Assembly: GCF_001708305.1 (NCBI RefSeq)
Contig: NZ_CP016953.1
Span: 508,501 to 572,500, forward strand
Length of the DNA: 64,000 bases
Direction: 5' to 3'
Origin: Streptococcus himalayensis
GTDB lineage: Bacteria; Bacillota; Bacilli; Lactobacillales; Streptococcaceae
In this document: positions 47,552-57,612 of the stretch, one piece after another
How the letters are laid out: every line of letters starts with the position of its first letter
Position numbering within the stretch: the first letter of the stretch is position 1
Position numbers and translations under genes: made by a program
Notes under the pieces: model-generated
The model's database searches: none
The model's input: only the letters and a program-made list of their open reading frames with translations
What the model was told of the DNA's origin: nothing

Positions 47552-47623
47552 ATGAAAAAACAATCATTTTTAGCTTTGCTTTTTATCATACTCGAAAGTA
47601 TCATTGTAATTGGTATCGGTTAA
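47552..47623 (+). CDS. shp: SHP pheromone precursor
   Basis: 23 residues: a Lys-Lys start (MKKQSFLALLFIIL) and a hydrophobic C-terminal end ESIIVIGIG. This is the form of short hydrophobic peptides of the Rgg/SHP systems, whose mature part usually starts at a Glu or Asp near this point. In known systems the peptide is exported, cut (Eep has been implicated) and re-imported by the Ami oligopeptide permease to act on Rgg. The gene is divergent from rgg with 92 bases between, the standard layout. GAGG lies upstream. Its transcript would end at the hairpin of the right 45-bp repeat. Confidence 0.9.
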   Translation: MKKQSFLALLFIILESIIVIGIG

Positions 47624-47687
47624 ATATTTAAAAATACGCATCCTTATAAATGCTAAATTCCCTATTTACTAAAACTTCTCACAAGCG

Positions 47688-47732
47688 ACTTCACACGATA
47701 AAACGAGGCAGGAATAACCCCACCTCGTCTTT
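47688..47732. repeat. 45-bp direct repeat, copy 2, right border of the RiPP cluster; terminator
   Basis: Same sequence as 43507-43551 but for one base. The hairpin ACGAGG/CCTCGT with T-runs on both strands makes it a bidirectional terminator, ending nudix (minus) and shp (plus) transcripts. The stop codon of nudix is immediately beside it. Confidence 0.9.
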
Positions 47733-47733
47733 T

Positions 47734-48201
47734 TTAGTAAAAATGCTTTTGCCATTCGCCATCTACTTTTTTTGAGTAATAAAACTCCGATAAGGTTTCA
47801 TCTTCCATCATCTCAAGACTGAGAAGCAGGTCATAAGCTAATTCCATTTCAGGAAGTTTTGATTTCTCCACCCACGAAACCTCTCCTTCGCTTGATGACA
47901 CCAAGTCTCCTGAAAATTCTGTTGCCTTGTAACAAAAGACCAGATAGCGAATGCCCACATCCGTCTGCCAATGCTTCACTCCCACTAACTGTGGATTTAC
48001 AATCGTTAAGCCCGTCTCCTCAAAGACTTCACGAACCACAGCTCCATGGAGCGACTCCCCTTTTTCGATATGTCCGCCTGGAAAAGCATAGCCTGACCAA
48101 GCATACCGTTCTGGAGAGCGGTATTGGACTAGGACCTGCCCAGTCTTTCTATCCTCCACCAAGCACATATTGGTTAAAATCACTTCTTCTGAACGTGCCA
48201 T
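47734..48201 (-). CDS. NUDIX hydrolase (MutT/8-oxo-dGTP type)
   Basis: 155 residues. The Nudix box GGHIEKGESLHGAVVREVFE followed by ETGL matches GX5EX7REUXEEXGU. Relatives hydrolyse 8-oxo-dGTP or other nucleoside diphosphate derivatives. It starts eight bases after prs and is in the same operon. Substrate not certain. Confidence 0.9.
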   Translation of the reverse strand: MARSEEVILTNMCLVEDRKTGQVLVQYRSPERYAWSGYAFPGGHIEKGESLHGAVVREVFEETGLTIVNPQLVGVKHWQTDVGIRYLVFCYKATEFSGDLVSSSEGEVSWVEKSKLPEMELAYDLLLSLEMMEDETLSEFYYSKKVDGEWQKHFY

Positions 48202-48209
48202 AACTTCCC

Positions 48210-49166
48210 TTAAATCTCAAACAAAGGGGATAACGGCCGTTTTTCATGAATACGGATAATGGATTCTGACAAGAGTTCCGCCGTTGAAATTTGAACAATC
48301 TTATCAATCAATCGCTCTTCAGGAATGGCAATCGTATCTAAGACAACCAAGTTTTTAATAGCTGATTTCTCGATATTTTCCATGGCAGGACCGGACAAGA
48401 CAGGATGGGTACAAGACGCATAAACCTCTACCGCACCCGCTTCTGCTAAGGCATCCGCCGCGTGACAAATGGTTCCCGCTGTGTCAATCATGTCATCAAT
48501 CAAGATGCAGGTCTTGCCGTCCACTTTTCCGATGATATTCATCACTTCACTAGTATTCATCTTATCGACACTGCGACGTTTATCAATGATGGCAATCGGC
48601 GTTTTCAAAAATTCTGCTAATTTACGAGCACGCGTCACACCCCCATGATCGGGACTGACCACAACGTAATCGCTCCCCTTCATACCACGACGCTCAAAAT
48701 AATCCGCAATCAAAGGCGCTCCCATCAAATGGTCAACTGGAATATCAAAGAATCCTTGGATTTGTGCCGCATGCAAATCCACCGTCAGCAAGCGATTAAC
48801 CCCTGCAACTTGGAGCATATTTGCGACTAATTTTGAAGTGATTGGTTCACGTGCACGAGCCTTGCGATCCTGACGAGCGTAGCCATAATAAGGCATCACA
48901 ACACTGATAGACTCTGCACTAGCCCGTTTGAGGGCATCCACCATGATTAGAATCTCCATCAAATTATCATTGACGGGTGAACTAGTGGATTGTAGGATAT
49001 AGACATGTTTCCCACGAATCGATTCCTCGATATTGACCTGAATTTCCCCATCAGAAAATTGACGAACATTTGACTTCCCAAGCTCCATTCCAATCTTTTT
49101 AGCAACCCGTTCCGCTAGGTCGCGGTTTGACGACAAGGCAAAGAGCTTTAAATCAGAAAACGACAT
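48210..49166 (-). CDS. prs: Ribose-phosphate pyrophosphokinase
   Basis: 318 residues from ATG 49166 (GGAGGAAG upstream). [16 protein letters not shown], the [21 protein letters not shown] loop segment, the [11 protein letters not shown] metal site and the PRPP-binding [13 protein letters not shown] are all present. It makes PRPP for purine, pyrimidine, His and NAD synthesis, directly feeding the pur genes on both sides. Confidence 0.97.
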   Translation of the reverse strand: MSFSDLKLFALSSNRDLAERVAKKIGMELGKSNVRQFSDGEIQVNIEESIRGKHVYILQSTSSPVNDNLMEILIMVDALKRASAESISVVMPYYGYARQDRKARAREPITSKLVANMLQVAGVNRLLTVDLHAAQIQGFFDIPVDHLMGAPLIADYFERRGMKGSDYVVVSPDHGGVTRARKLAEFLKTPIAIIDKRRSVDKMNTSEVMNIIGKVDGKTCILIDDMIDTAGTICHAADALAEAGAVEVYASCTHPVLSGPAMENIEKSAIKNLVVLDTIAIPEERLIDKIVQISTAELLSESIIRIHEKRPLSPLFEI

Positions 49167-49228
49167 GACTTCCTCCAATATCTATTCAGTCCTGAGGGAG
49201 GCTAATCCCCCTATTTTCTCCGTCTACT

Positions 49229-49257
49229 ATTCTAACGCTTTTTTGCTAAATTTTCAA
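49229..49257 (-). promoter_or_regulatory. Promoter of prs
   Basis: TTGAAA (49252-49257), 17 bases, TAGAAT (49229-49234) on the minus strand, about 60 bases before the prs start. Confidence 0.7.
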
Positions 49258-49337
49258 TCAAAAATACAAGAGAAATCAAGACTTTATCCCTTTTGAAAAA
49301 GAATTCGTTCGATTTTTGATCTCAAGACCTGCAATCC

Positions 49338-49430
49338 TTTATAAAAATCAAAATCTGACTAGGCAACGAAACCTAGAGTTCAGCCAGGTGAGCTACCCAC
49401 GTCAGATTTTGATTTTTAACGAGTATAAAA
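49338..49430. repeat. Dispersed inverted-repeat element, third copy
   Basis: TAAAAATCAAAATCTGACTA at the left and GTCAGATTTTGATTTTTAAC at the right end; internal AGGCAACGAAA matches the copy at 7713-7823. The stretch 49431-49857 that follows has no gene or recognisable remnant; a small hairpin GATGTTGGAAACATC is the only structure seen. Confidence 0.7.
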
Positions 49431-49857
49431 TAATTATCAGATAATGCAAAGTCAGAACCACTCCTATTACTAGATGACAACCAAGACTGCTAGAGCATTC
49501 CTCGACTATTTATCCAAAGCTACTTCAGCAATCCCAGCCTAGAAGAAAAACTTGCAAACAAGACAAGTGGAAATCCCAAATTAAGAACAGAGGCACTTTC
49601 CTGCCCTAACATTCAAAGCCAAGCAAGCTAATACTCATTTGATTTCAAAAATAATCAAACCATATATAAAAATTCGTTTTTTGCTATGAAATGAAGTGGA
49701 CTAAGTAAGTCAAGCATGATGCCTTTTCAGCAAATGAAAAGGACAGTGATAAAAGATGTTGGAAACATCTAAGAAAGTCGCAAAATCGCTAACTTTGATT
49801 TTCATTGAGTGTAAACAGCCCACTCACCCCTGCACCAACAAGCAAAAATAAAACTAT

Positions 49858-49905
49858 AAAAAGTGATTTGGGACAGAGCATTTCTCTCTATCTCAAATCA
49901 CTTTT
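49858..49905 (-). terminator. Terminator after the GH3 hexosaminidase
   Basis: AAAGTGATTTG pairs with CAAATCACTTT, extended by an inner GACAGAG/CTCTATC stem, with T-runs. It overlaps the stop codon region of the GH3 gene. Confidence 0.85.
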
Positions 49906-51060
49906 TTATTCTGATAACAGGCCTAAGCGATATTTCCATTTTAAAATACGGCGTACAGACTGATTGATCCTTTCTTCGCTCAATTTTCCAGCTTCTATTT
50001 TATCCAAAAGATAAGGGATTTGAGTATCGTAATGAGACCCTAAAATAAAATCATTGCCAGCCTCTATGACACGATAGGCTGCTTCTTCCTGCGATATGAA
50101 ATCTGCCAAACCAGCCATGTCCAAATCATCTGTCATAATCACACCATCAAAGTGTAAATCTTTTCGTAACAGCTGATTGATTTTCGGCGAGATAGAAGCA
50201 GGAACAGGGTCAATCTCTGTCAAAATATTATGAGAAACCAAGACACTATCCGCCCCAGCTTCTATCCCTGCTTTAAAGGGTAAAAATGCCTCTTTTTCCA
50301 ACTCTTTCACAGTTCTAGAATCATAGATTAAGTCCGTATGGGAATCTCCATTATCACCATATCCCGGAAAATGCTTTAAGGTTGAGCCAAATTTTTGACG
50401 TTTCATAACCTCGACAACGGTCTTTACATACGAGGCTGTCGTGTCAATATCCTCGCCAATCGTCCGATCATAGATAAAAGAGGTAGAATTCGTCGCATAA
50501 TCCGCCACCGGAGACAATCCTGTCTGAATTCCAATGGATTTCAAAAGCTTGGCTTTTGAAATGGTATCCTCTTTAATGGCTTCCAATCCTTTTCCAGAAT
50601 GATACAGTTCCATCGGCGATAAAAATGGCTCTGGTAAGATGGCACTGACTCTCGTCACAAGACCTCCCTCTTCATCCGAACCAATAATCAAAGGAATCGG
50701 TGTGTGCTTTTGTAATCGATTGGTCAATGCCTTGACATCCTCCAGCTCCCGACCTTCAAAATCACGACCAAATAGGATAAAACCTCCCACATGATACTTT
50801 TCAAGATCTTTGACAGCTGTCTCCTCGTCTGGCAAACGCCCAAAAAACAAGGAGCCCACCTTTTCCTCCAAGGTCATCTTATCAAGATAAGTCGCAATGA
50901 TGTCTGACTCTTTCGATTGCTTCGTCACCTGGTGTTGCTTTGCTTCATTTTGCAAACTTCTTTTTTCAGCCTGCAACTGTGTATACATCAAAGTAGCGGC
51001 ACCGATAACCACAACAGCTAAAAACAATGTCATATAAATAAGTTTTATAGGTTTTCTCAT
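49906..51060 (-). CDS. Family 3 glycoside hydrolase (beta-N-acetylhexosaminidase, NagZ-like)
   Basis: 384 residues. An N-terminal membrane anchor (about 8-27) puts the enzyme outside the cell. The GH3 domain has SDEEGG, KHFPGYGDNGDSHTD (the His/Asp dyad of NagZ-type enzymes) and the nucleophile Asp in MTDDLDM. It probably removes GlcNAc from peptidoglycan fragments or host glycans at the surface. Single gene with its own promoter and terminator. Confidence 0.9.
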   Translation of the reverse strand: MRKPIKLIYMTLFLAVVVIGAATLMYTQLQAEKRSLQNEAKQHQVTKQSKESDIIATYLDKMTLEEKVGSLFFGRLPDEETAVKDLEKYHVGGFILFGRDFEGRELEDVKALTNRLQKHTPIPLIIGSDEEGGLVTRVSAILPEPFLSPMELYHSGKGLEAIKEDTISKAKLLKSIGIQTGLSPVADYATNSTSFIYDRTIGEDIDTTASYVKTVVEVMKRQKFGSTLKHFPGYGDNGDSHTDLIYDSRTVKELEKEAFLPFKAGIEAGADSVLVSHNILTEIDPVPASISPKINQLLRKDLHFDGVIMTDDLDMAGLADFISQEEAAYRVIEAGNDFILGSHYDTQIPYLLDKIEAGKLSEERINQSVRRILKWKYRLGLLSE

Positions 51061-51111
51061 AAAACGACCTCACTATCCCCTCTTCTATCACAAAGAATAC
51101 TCCTCAGATAC

Positions 51112-51140
51112 AATATATCATAATACCTTTCTTCTGTCAC
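51112..51140 (-). promoter_or_regulatory. Promoter of the GH3 gene
   Basis: GTGACA (51135-51140), 17 bases, TATATT (51112-51117), on the minus strand. Confidence 0.65.
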
Positions 51141-51189
51141 TTCATTTAATGCTCTTTAGCAACATTCAATGACTAATATCCATAAGAAA

Positions 51190-51217
51190 ACATGCAACGG
51201 TATTCCTAACCGTTGCA
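51190..51217 (-). terminator. Hairpin after purB
   Basis: GCAACGGT/ACCGTTGC stem with a seven-base loop, followed by TTTTC on the minus strand; 60 bases after the purB stop. Confidence 0.7.
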
Positions 51218-51276
51218 CGTCAGAATGTCCCTGTCAAAAAAGGGAGAGAACAGAATCTTTTCTAGCCTGATTTCCC

Positions 51277-52569
51277 TTATAAGCCCACACGTTCAAAGAT
51301 ATCATCCACTCGTTTGGCATAGTAGGACGGGTCAAAGAGTTCATCAATTTCTGCTTGGCTAAGGCGTTCTGTCACTTTTTCATCTGCTTCAAGCAGGGGT
51401 TTGAAGGCTGTTTGATTGTCCCAAGCGTAGGCGGTTTTAGGCTGTACCAAATCATAGGCCTCTTCACGTGTCATCCCTTTTTCAATCAAGGCTAACATGG
51501 CACGTTGACTGTAAATCAAGCCGAAGGTAGACTCCATGTTACGCTTCATATTTTCTGGAAATACCGTCAAGTTTTTGACAATATTTCCAAAACGGTTGAG
51601 CATATAGTCAATCAAAATAGTCGTATCTGGCGTGATAATCCGCTCTGCCGATGAATGGGAAATGTCACGTTCATGCCAAAGTGCTACCTTTTCAAAAGCT
51701 GTCACCATGTGACCACGAATCACACGCGCAAGTCCTGTCATATTTTCAGATCCGATTGGATTGCGTTTATGGGGCATAGCTGAGCTTCCTTTTTGACCCT
51801 TGGCGAAGAATTCTTCTACCTCACGTTGTTCAGATTTTTGCAATCCACGGATTTCCGTTGCCATACGTTCGATAGATGTTGCAATAGTCGCAAGGGCTGC
51901 AAAGTATTCTGCATGAAGGTCGCGAGGAAGAACCTGCGTCGAAATTTCCTGCGGACGAATACCTAATTTTTCACAAACATATTCCTCAACAAATGGAGGG
52001 ATATTGGCAAAATTTCCTACCGCACCAGAGATTTTTCCTGCTTCCACACCCTCAGCAGCACGCTCAAAACGCTCGATATTGCGCTTCATCTCGCTGTACC
52101 AAGTAGCAAGTTTGAGCCCAAAGGTCGTTGGCTCTGCATGCACCCCGTGAGTACGCCCCATCATAATGGTATACTTGTGTTCACGCGCCTTATCAGCTAC
52201 AATGTCCGTAAAGCGACGCAAATCCTCACGAATAATGTCATTGGCCTGCTTGTAGAGGTAACCGTAAGCCGTATCCACCACGTCTGTTGATGTCAAGCCG
52301 TAGTGCACCCACTTGCGCTCATCACCCAAGGTTTCAGATACCGCACGAGTAAAAGCTACCACATCGTGGCGGGTTTCCTGCTCAATTTCCAAAATACGAT
52401 CAATGTCAAATCCTGCATTCTCACGGATTTTTTCCACATCTTCCTTGGGAATCTCTCCCAACTCAGCCCAGGCCTCATCAGCCAAGATTTCCACCTCAAG
52501 CCAAGCCTTGTATTTATTTTCCTCTGTCCAAATCGCCCCCATTTCAGGGCGAGTATAACGTTCTAGCAT
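51277..52569 (-). CDS. purB: Adenylosuccinate lyase
   Basis: 430 residues of the fumarase/aspartase superfamily. The signature [16 protein letters not shown] is present, with catalytic His residues in [13 protein letters not shown] and near it. It acts twice in purine synthesis: SAICAR to AICAR and adenylosuccinate to AMP. GAGGAG lies inside the end of the KAP gene, whose stop codon overlaps the purB start by seven bases. Confidence 0.97.
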   Translation of the reverse strand: MLERYTRPEMGAIWTEENKYKAWLEVEILADEAWAELGEIPKEDVEKIRENAGFDIDRILEIEQETRHDVVAFTRAVSETLGDERKWVHYGLTSTDVVDTAYGYLYKQANDIIREDLRRFTDIVADKAREHKYTIMMGRTHGVHAEPTTFGLKLATWYSEMKRNIERFERAAEGVEAGKISGAVGNFANIPPFVEEYVCEKLGIRPQEISTQVLPRDLHAEYFAALATIATSIERMATEIRGLQKSEQREVEEFFAKGQKGSSAMPHKRNPIGSENMTGLARVIRGHMVTAFEKVALWHERDISHSSAERIITPDTTILIDYMLNRFGNIVKNLTVFPENMKRNMESTFGLIYSQRAMLALIEKGMTREEAYDLVQPKTAYAWDNQTAFKPLLEADEKVTERLSQAEIDELFDPSYYAKRVDDIFERVGL

Positions 52570-54257
52570 TTTTTCTCCTCGTCTTTAAGTTGTTCCTGAA
52601 GTAATTCTGATACTTTATTCAATGTCTGAACATACCATTCATAGGCCGCATTATAGTTTCCATATGAATTCAATCCATAATCCTCAGATTTAATATTGAT
52701 TCCGGGTATATGATTATAATTATTTTTAGATTTATCTTTCCACTCACGGATAGCAACGTTTTCAGATTTAAATGCTTCTGTGAATATATTTACTTTTTTT
52801 TTAAGTATATCATTTATTTTTTGATCCTTAACATTACCGTATACTAAACCTATTGAATTTTTATTAACTAAAAATTCGCACTGAAAATCATTGTCTTCAT
52901 TACTAAATACACGATAATACCTAGAAGTAACTTGATTACCACTATGTCTATAATTAAATTTATTCTCTGTATTTTTATTGTAATATGTAAATCCTTTCCA
53001 AAATTCTTCGTTCTCAGTATTCTGTTCAACAGTTTTCTTTCCGCTTGATACTACTCCAGAGATTTTTATTTTTTCACCTAACTTTCCCCAATTATTTTTA
53101 AAAATATCAAATAATGCATCTTTAAATGGACTAAAGTCATCTGGTATTTCAAGATCGCCAGTGTCAATTAACTCAGGTATATTAAAATTTTCCGAAGTAG
53201 CTAAATAATCATAAACTTCCTTGTATTTCATTTGTAAACATAAAGTAGCTAGTAACTTAACCATATCTTCTGAATTCTCAATCTTACTAGCTTTACTTAA
53301 ATCATTAATACTAAGTAATAAACTAAACGAATTAAATAGACGCTTTATATTTCGAGGATTACTCCCGATTGAATTTAATATTAAATTCTTTATCTGTTCA
53401 ATTTTCTGCGATATATCATGACTATGTAAGTCTTTAAATAATTCTTTGATATAATTTTCCATATTGTAAACATGGGTCGGAACAATAAATGGAACTTGAA
53501 TTATTTTCTCAAAAAAGGAATCTATCTTATCCTCTTCAATTTCATCCTTGTATTTTAATCGTACACCTTTAGCAACTACATTATAATCAATCGCAAGGAC
53601 AAATACACATTTATCACTTTCTAAAAAGAGTTTCATAACCTCCAACAACTCTACTGCTCGTAAAGGGTTCAGACGATCTAAATCATCAATAAAAAAAACA
53701 ATACGCTCCTTTCTTTGTTTCTCTAGAACTTTGTTAACCAATTCTTTAAAACCATTATTTAGTTCACGCAACGCTTGAATAGAAGGCTGTAATAAGATAT
53801 CTTTTTTACTGGTATCACCAAATCTAAATTTTTCTTCAATACCGCTAATATCTACAAACCCTAAAGTTGCATTGCTAATAGCTGTAGAAATACCTGCAAT
53901 AGCAATATTTCCAATGATATTAAAAATATCACTTTTTGTTTTTTCATATTCCTTACCTTCTCCTAATTTAGAAGAAAGTTCTGTCACTAATTCTACTAAC
54001 AAAGAAATACTTAAGTTCTCCTCAAAATTAAATTGTGAATACTGCCAAGTATTTAAAAACACCGTTTCAACCTTATTATCTAATTTTTCTTTAATCTGTT
54101 GCATAATACTAGTTTTTCCAACACCCCAATCCCCTTGAATGGCGAGAGTCATTGGAGTCTTACAGTTCCTAATAAAATCAGTTAGTCCATCAATATATTT
54201 TTTAATCTCAAATAAATCTTTTACCGATGGTGTGTCTGTCACTGTACTATGTGTCAT
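52563..54257 (-). CDS. KAP-family P-loop NTPase
   Basis: 564 residues. Walker [10 protein letters not shown] (42-50), a short hydrophobic insert (about 111-134) as in KAP NTPases, Walker [10 protein letters not shown] (189-197) and the sensor region [14 protein letters not shown]. The C-terminal 120 residues ([22 protein letters not shown] and the terminal helix) resemble DUF4268-type modules. KAP ATPases are often encoded in defence islands. It is AT-rich, sits alone in the purK-purB interval, and its last codons supply the purB ribosome binding site. An antiviral role is inference only. Confidence 0.85.
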   Translation of the reverse strand: MTHSTVTDTPSVKDLFEIKKYIDGLTDFIRNCKTPMTLAIQGDWGVGKTSIMQQIKEKLDNKVETVFLNTWQYSQFNFEENLSISLLVELVTELSSKLGEGKEYEKTKSDIFNIIGNIAIAGISTAISNATLGFVDISGIEEKFRFGDTSKKDILLQPSIQALRELNNGFKELVNKVLEKQRKERIVFFIDDLDRLNPLRAVELLEVMKLFLESDKCVFVLAIDYNVVAKGVRLKYKDEIEEDKIDSFFEKIIQVPFIVPTHVYNMENYIKELFKDLHSHDISQKIEQIKNLILNSIGSNPRNIKRLFNSFSLLLSINDLSKASKIENSEDMVKLLATLCLQMKYKEVYDYLATSENFNIPELIDTGDLEIPDDFSPFKDALFDIFKNNWGKLGEKIKISGVVSSGKKTVEQNTENEEFWKGFTYYNKNTENKFNYRHSGNQVTSRYYRVFSNEDNDFQCEFLVNKNSIGLVYGNVKDQKINDILKKKVNIFTEAFKSENVAIREWKDKSKNNYNHIPGINIKSEDYGLNSYGNYNAAYEWYVQTLNKVSELLQEQLKDEEKKC

Positions 54258-54421
54258 AATTATCTCCTAAAAAATAAAATTAATATCAGGATTTTTACAT
54301 ATTTTTCAAATTATTTCAAAGCAAATATAGCATTATAACATTATTTGAGCGTTTCCCTTTTATTTTTTCATACCTAGTATGATTGTAGCACAAAGTAATC
54401 ATAATTCCATAGTTTTCTCCC

Positions 54422-54640
54422 TTACTCAAAATCTTCCTTGCTAATCTCCGCCGACGGATAGTGTGATAAGGTATCGAGATCCATATCAAGTGGTAAATCA
54501 TAAATAGCTAGATAATCGTTTGGTAATTTCGCCTGTAACTCTTGGAACTTAGCTCTTACTTTTTCCTTATCTTGACTAGCAAAAAGAACTTCGACAACTG
54601 CCACTTGGTCTACAAAAGCATGAACGATGATTTGATGCAT
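54422..54640 (-). CDS. Small conserved hypothetical protein between purK and purB
   Basis: 72 residues, acidic, beginning MHQIIVHAFVDQVAVVEVLF; predicted alpha/beta fold without recognisable motif. A small gene at this place in the pur cluster is also found in other streptococci (recalled, not searched). It follows purK by 17 bases and has AGGAGG-like AGGAGGTTC upstream. Function unknown. The gap 54258-54421 after it is AT-rich and probably carries the KAP promoter. Confidence 0.75.
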   Translation of the reverse strand: MHQIIVHAFVDQVAVVEVLFASQDKEKVRAKFQELQAKLPNDYLAIYDLPLDMDLDTLSHYPSAEISKEDFE

Positions 54641-54657
54641 AAGAACCTCCTACTGTT

Positions 54658-55725
54658 TTATAAAACAACCTCATCCACCTGCTCCGTCAACAGGGTAATA
54701 TGCCCCATCTTCCGATTGTGCTTGGCTTCTGCTTTGCCGTAGAGATGTAGGTGAGCTTGCGGATGCTTAGCCATGAACCTTTGCACCACCTCCATATCCT
54801 GACCCAAGACATTGAGCATGATTGCTGGTGCGTGGAGCTGGATTTTAGGCAAAGCTTCGCCTAGAATGCCCAAGATATGCGTATCAAACTGGGAAAAATT
54901 ACAGGCCTCAATGCTGTAATGCCCCGAATTATGAGGGCGTGGTGCGATTTCATTGACCAAAATAGTTGAGCCTGCCACAAACATCTCTATACATAGTGTA
55001 CCAAAAAGTTGCAAGTCTGTGGCAATTTTTCTTGCCATTTGGACAGCTTTTTCTGCTAAATTTTTAGAAATACGGGCTGGGACAATGGTTTTAGCGAGAA
55101 TATTGTTGCGATGACTATTTTCTTGAACTGGAAAAACGGTCAGCTCTCGTCCATTTCCTGAAACCAAGACGGAAATTTCCATGTCAAAGGGAACAAAATC
55201 TTCCAAAACGCAGTCGGTTTGGTCTGCCAAGACTTTTGCCTGTGCTAAACTTGCCTCATCATGAATGACGACTTGGCCATGACCGTCATAGCCACCTGTC
55301 GCTGTTTTCAACACTCGCTTGGTCGCAAAGTCATAATCTGACAAATCGCTACTGGAAGTAATCACTCGATAAGGGGCTAGCCCTACACCTGCCTGCTTCA
55401 AAAAGTTTTTTTCTGCAATCCGATTTTGGGAAATTCGTAGCAAGTCCGTTCCTTGAGGTAAGAGCACCTTGTCTGCTACTGCATCAAGACTGGCAGCATC
55501 TACATTTTCAAATTCATAGGTCAAGACGTCACAGCGCTCTACCAAGGTACGTAGGGCCTCTACATCTGCATAATCCGCCACGATGACCTCACTCACTCGA
55601 GAGGCTGGGCAATCCGCTACTGGATCGAGCGTAATCACCTTATGACCACGGTAAATAGCAGCAATTGCCATCATTTGACCCAACTGTCCGCCACCGATAA
55701 TCCCAATTGTCTTAGATAAGGTCAT
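54658..55725 (-). CDS. purK: N5-carboxyaminoimidazole ribonucleotide synthase
   Basis: 355 residues from ATG 55725 (GAGGAG upstream), ATP-grasp family: [13 protein letters not shown] nucleotide-binding start, [11 protein letters not shown] and [13 protein letters not shown]. It carboxylates AIR to N5-CAIR for PurE. It overlaps the end of purE by 14 bases. Confidence 0.96.
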   Translation of the reverse strand: MTLSKTIGIIGGGQLGQMMAIAAIYRGHKVITLDPVADCPASRVSEVIVADYADVEALRTLVERCDVLTYEFENVDAASLDAVADKVLLPQGTDLLRISQNRIAEKNFLKQAGVGLAPYRVITSSSDLSDYDFATKRVLKTATGGYDGHGQVVIHDEASLAQAKVLADQTDCVLEDFVPFDMEISVLVSGNGRELTVFPVQENSHRNNILAKTIVPARISKNLAEKAVQMARKIATDLQLFGTLCIEMFVAGSTILVNEIAPRPHNSGHYSIEACNFSQFDTHILGILGEALPKIQLHAPAIMLNVLGQDMEVVQRFMAKHPQAHLHLYGKAEAKHNRKMGHITLLTEQVDEVVL

Positions 55726-56203
55726 GGCTTGACTCCTCTGCAATTCTTCCTTGCTTTTCAGTAAATGCGATTAGTTTTTCATGCAAATTTGAATTTTCAA
55801 GCGCCAAAATCCGCACCGCAGACAAGGCTGCATTGGTCGCTCCGCTATCTCCAATTGCCATAGTCATAACAGGCACGCCACCTGGCATCTGCACAATGGA
55901 GTAAAGCGAGTCAATTCCACTCAGTACCCGTGATTTAATTGGCACACCAATGACTGGCAAGGTCGTCTTTGCTGCTACCATTCCTGGTAAATGGGCCGCA
56001 CCACCTGCACCTGCAATAATCACCTTGATGCCTCGTTCACGAGCTTTTTCGGCATGATCAAACATCAAGTCAGGTGTTCGATGGGCAGAGACCACCTTTT
56101 TTTCATAAGAAACTCCAAATTCATCCAATACCTGCGCTGCTTTTTTCATGGTTTCCCAATCTGAAATAGATCCCATGATAAGGGATACCTGTATGTGTTC
56201 CAT
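55712..56203 (-). CDS. purE: N5-carboxyaminoimidazole ribonucleotide mutase
   Basis: 163 residues, class I Pur[17 protein letters not shown] and [12 protein letters not shown] are the substrate-binding and catalytic segments. It converts N5-CAIR into CAIR, the PurC substrate. Nine bases from purD, overlapping purK. Confidence 0.97.
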   Translation of the reverse strand: MEHIQVSLIMGSISDWETMKKAAQVLDEFGVSYEKKVVSAHRTPDLMFDHAEKARERGIKVIIAGAGGAAHLPGMVAAKTTLPVIGVPIKSRVLSGIDSLYSIVQMPGGVPVMTMAIGDSGATNAALSAVRILALENSNLHEKLIAFTEKQGRIAEESSHDLI

Positions 56204-56212
56204 ATTTTTCTC

Positions 56213-57472
56213 CTACTGATTTGCCTTATTGCCAATGTCTGTCCGATAAAACAGTCCTGTCGTGTCTTGCTCTTCCAACTGCTGATAAATAGTCTTTTGA
56301 GCTTGTGACACGGTGCCTTGCGTTGTGACGAGCATATAGACTCGACCCCCATTTGAAACAAGTTCTTGGTTCGTATTGAAGGAAGCACCTGCATAATAGG
56401 TTTTAATGTCTCCGCTAGTCTTTTCTGGTAAGCGTACCCCTTTTTCATAGGCAAGAGGATACCCCGCACTTGCCACCACCACACCAAGAGTTACCCCCTC
56501 TTCAAGCCACGTAAAATTAGGCACTCTTCCTGCTAATAAGTCTGTGATATTTTCTGCAAAATCAGATGTCAACCGTGGTAGAATGACCTGCGTTTCAGGA
56601 TCCCCAAAGCGAGCATTAAACTCAATAACCTTCGGACCTTCATCGGTCACAATCAAGCCGGCATAAAGCACACCGAGATAGGGACGTCCTTCAGCTACCA
56701 TCCCTTTTAAAACAGGTCGAATAATCTCAACCACAGACTGCTCAACCACACTAGCTGGCAGATGAGAAACTGGAGCGTAAGCACCCATACCCCCTGTATT
56801 TGGTCCTTTATCGCCATCAAAAGCCCGTTTGTGATCCTGTGCTGTCGGCATCAGATAGAAATCCTCTCCATTGACAAAAGCAAAAAGAGAAAATTCTTCG
56901 CCGCTTAAATATTCTTCAATAACCACACGCGCACCACTATGCCCAAATTTATGATCCAGCAGCATATCCTGCGCCGCTGCGACTGCTTCTTCAACCGTTT
57001 CAGCAACGACCACACCTTTACCAAGGGCTAGGCCGTCTGCCTTGACCACAATCGGCGCCCCTTGCGCTTCGATATAAGCCTTGGCTGCTTCAAAATCAGA
57101 AAAGGTCTCATAGCGAGCTGTTGGTACCCTATATTTTTTCATAATGGATTTGGCAAAATCCTTGGACCACTCTAATTCTGCTGCATTTTTTCTCGGTCCA
57201 AAAGCGACTAAACCAGCTGCCTCAAAGGCATCCACAATACCTGCTGCCAAAGCATCATCTGGTCCTACAAAAGTCCAGCTAATAGCTTCTTTTTGGGCAA
57301 ATGCAATCAATTTCGAATGTTCGGAAATAGCAATATCGAGCAACTCAATGCCGTCTGCAATCATTCCATCATTTCCCGGTGCAACAAACACCCTATCAAC
57401 AACTTTTGACGCTACTAATTTCTTTGCAATCGCATGCTCACGACCACCCGAACCGACAACCAATAAGTTCAT
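56213..57472 (-). CDS. purD: Phosphoribosylamine-glycine ligase (GAR synthetase)
   Basis: 419 residues, ATP-grasp family, with VVGSGGREHAIAKKL, GKGVVVAE and NARFGDPETQ. It joins glycine to phosphoribosylamine. First gene of purD-E-K-orf-(KAP)-B; AGAGG precedes ATG 57472. Confidence 0.97.
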   Translation of the reverse strand: MNLLVVGSGGREHAIAKKLVASKVVDRVFVAPGNDGMIADGIELLDIAISEHSKLIAFAQKEAISWTFVGPDDALAAGIVDAFEAAGLVAFGPRKNAAELEWSKDFAKSIMKKYRVPTARYETFSDFEAAKAYIEAQGAPIVVKADGLALGKGVVVAETVEEAVAAAQDMLLDHKFGHSGARVVIEEYLSGEEFSLFAFVNGEDFYLMPTAQDHKRAFDGDKGPNTGGMGAYAPVSHLPASVVEQSVVEIIRPVLKGMVAEGRPYLGVLYAGLIVTDEGPKVIEFNARFGDPETQVILPRLTSDFAENITDLLAGRVPNFTWLEEGVTLGVVVASAGYPLAYEKGVRLPEKTSGDIKTYYAGASFNTNQELVSNGGRVYMLVTTQGTVSQAQKTIYQQLEEQDTTGLFYRTDIGNKANQ

Positions 57473-57504
57473 TCTTAAAACCTCTTTACGAATTATTTGA
57501 TTAA

Positions 57505-57534
57505 ATTATAACACAATCATTCGTTTATTGTCTT
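57505..57534 (-). promoter_or_regulatory. Promoter of purD with repeated ACGAAT words
   Basis: TATAAT (57505-57510) and AAGACA (57529-57534) with 18 bases between, minus strand. ACGAAT occurs three times nearby (about 57488 and 57575 on the plus strand, 57520 on the minus), loosely like the PurBox core CCGAAC. PurR control is plausible but not proven. Confidence 0.5.
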
Positions 57535-57612
57535 GTGAAATCCCAATTCTTAGCAAAATTCTTTCACATCTTTTACGAATAAACTAATACCAAGTTTATG
57601 TAAAGGAGTTCT

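Noticed and set aside
43507..47732. 45-bp repeats as phage attachment sites
   Set aside because: No integrase or phage gene lies between them, and they contain a terminator hairpin that explains their conservation; duplication or recombination is simpler.
49431..49857. Possible pseudogene in the 430-base gap after the repeat element
   Set aside because: Reading both strands gave no string of residues matching a known family; only small hairpins are seen.
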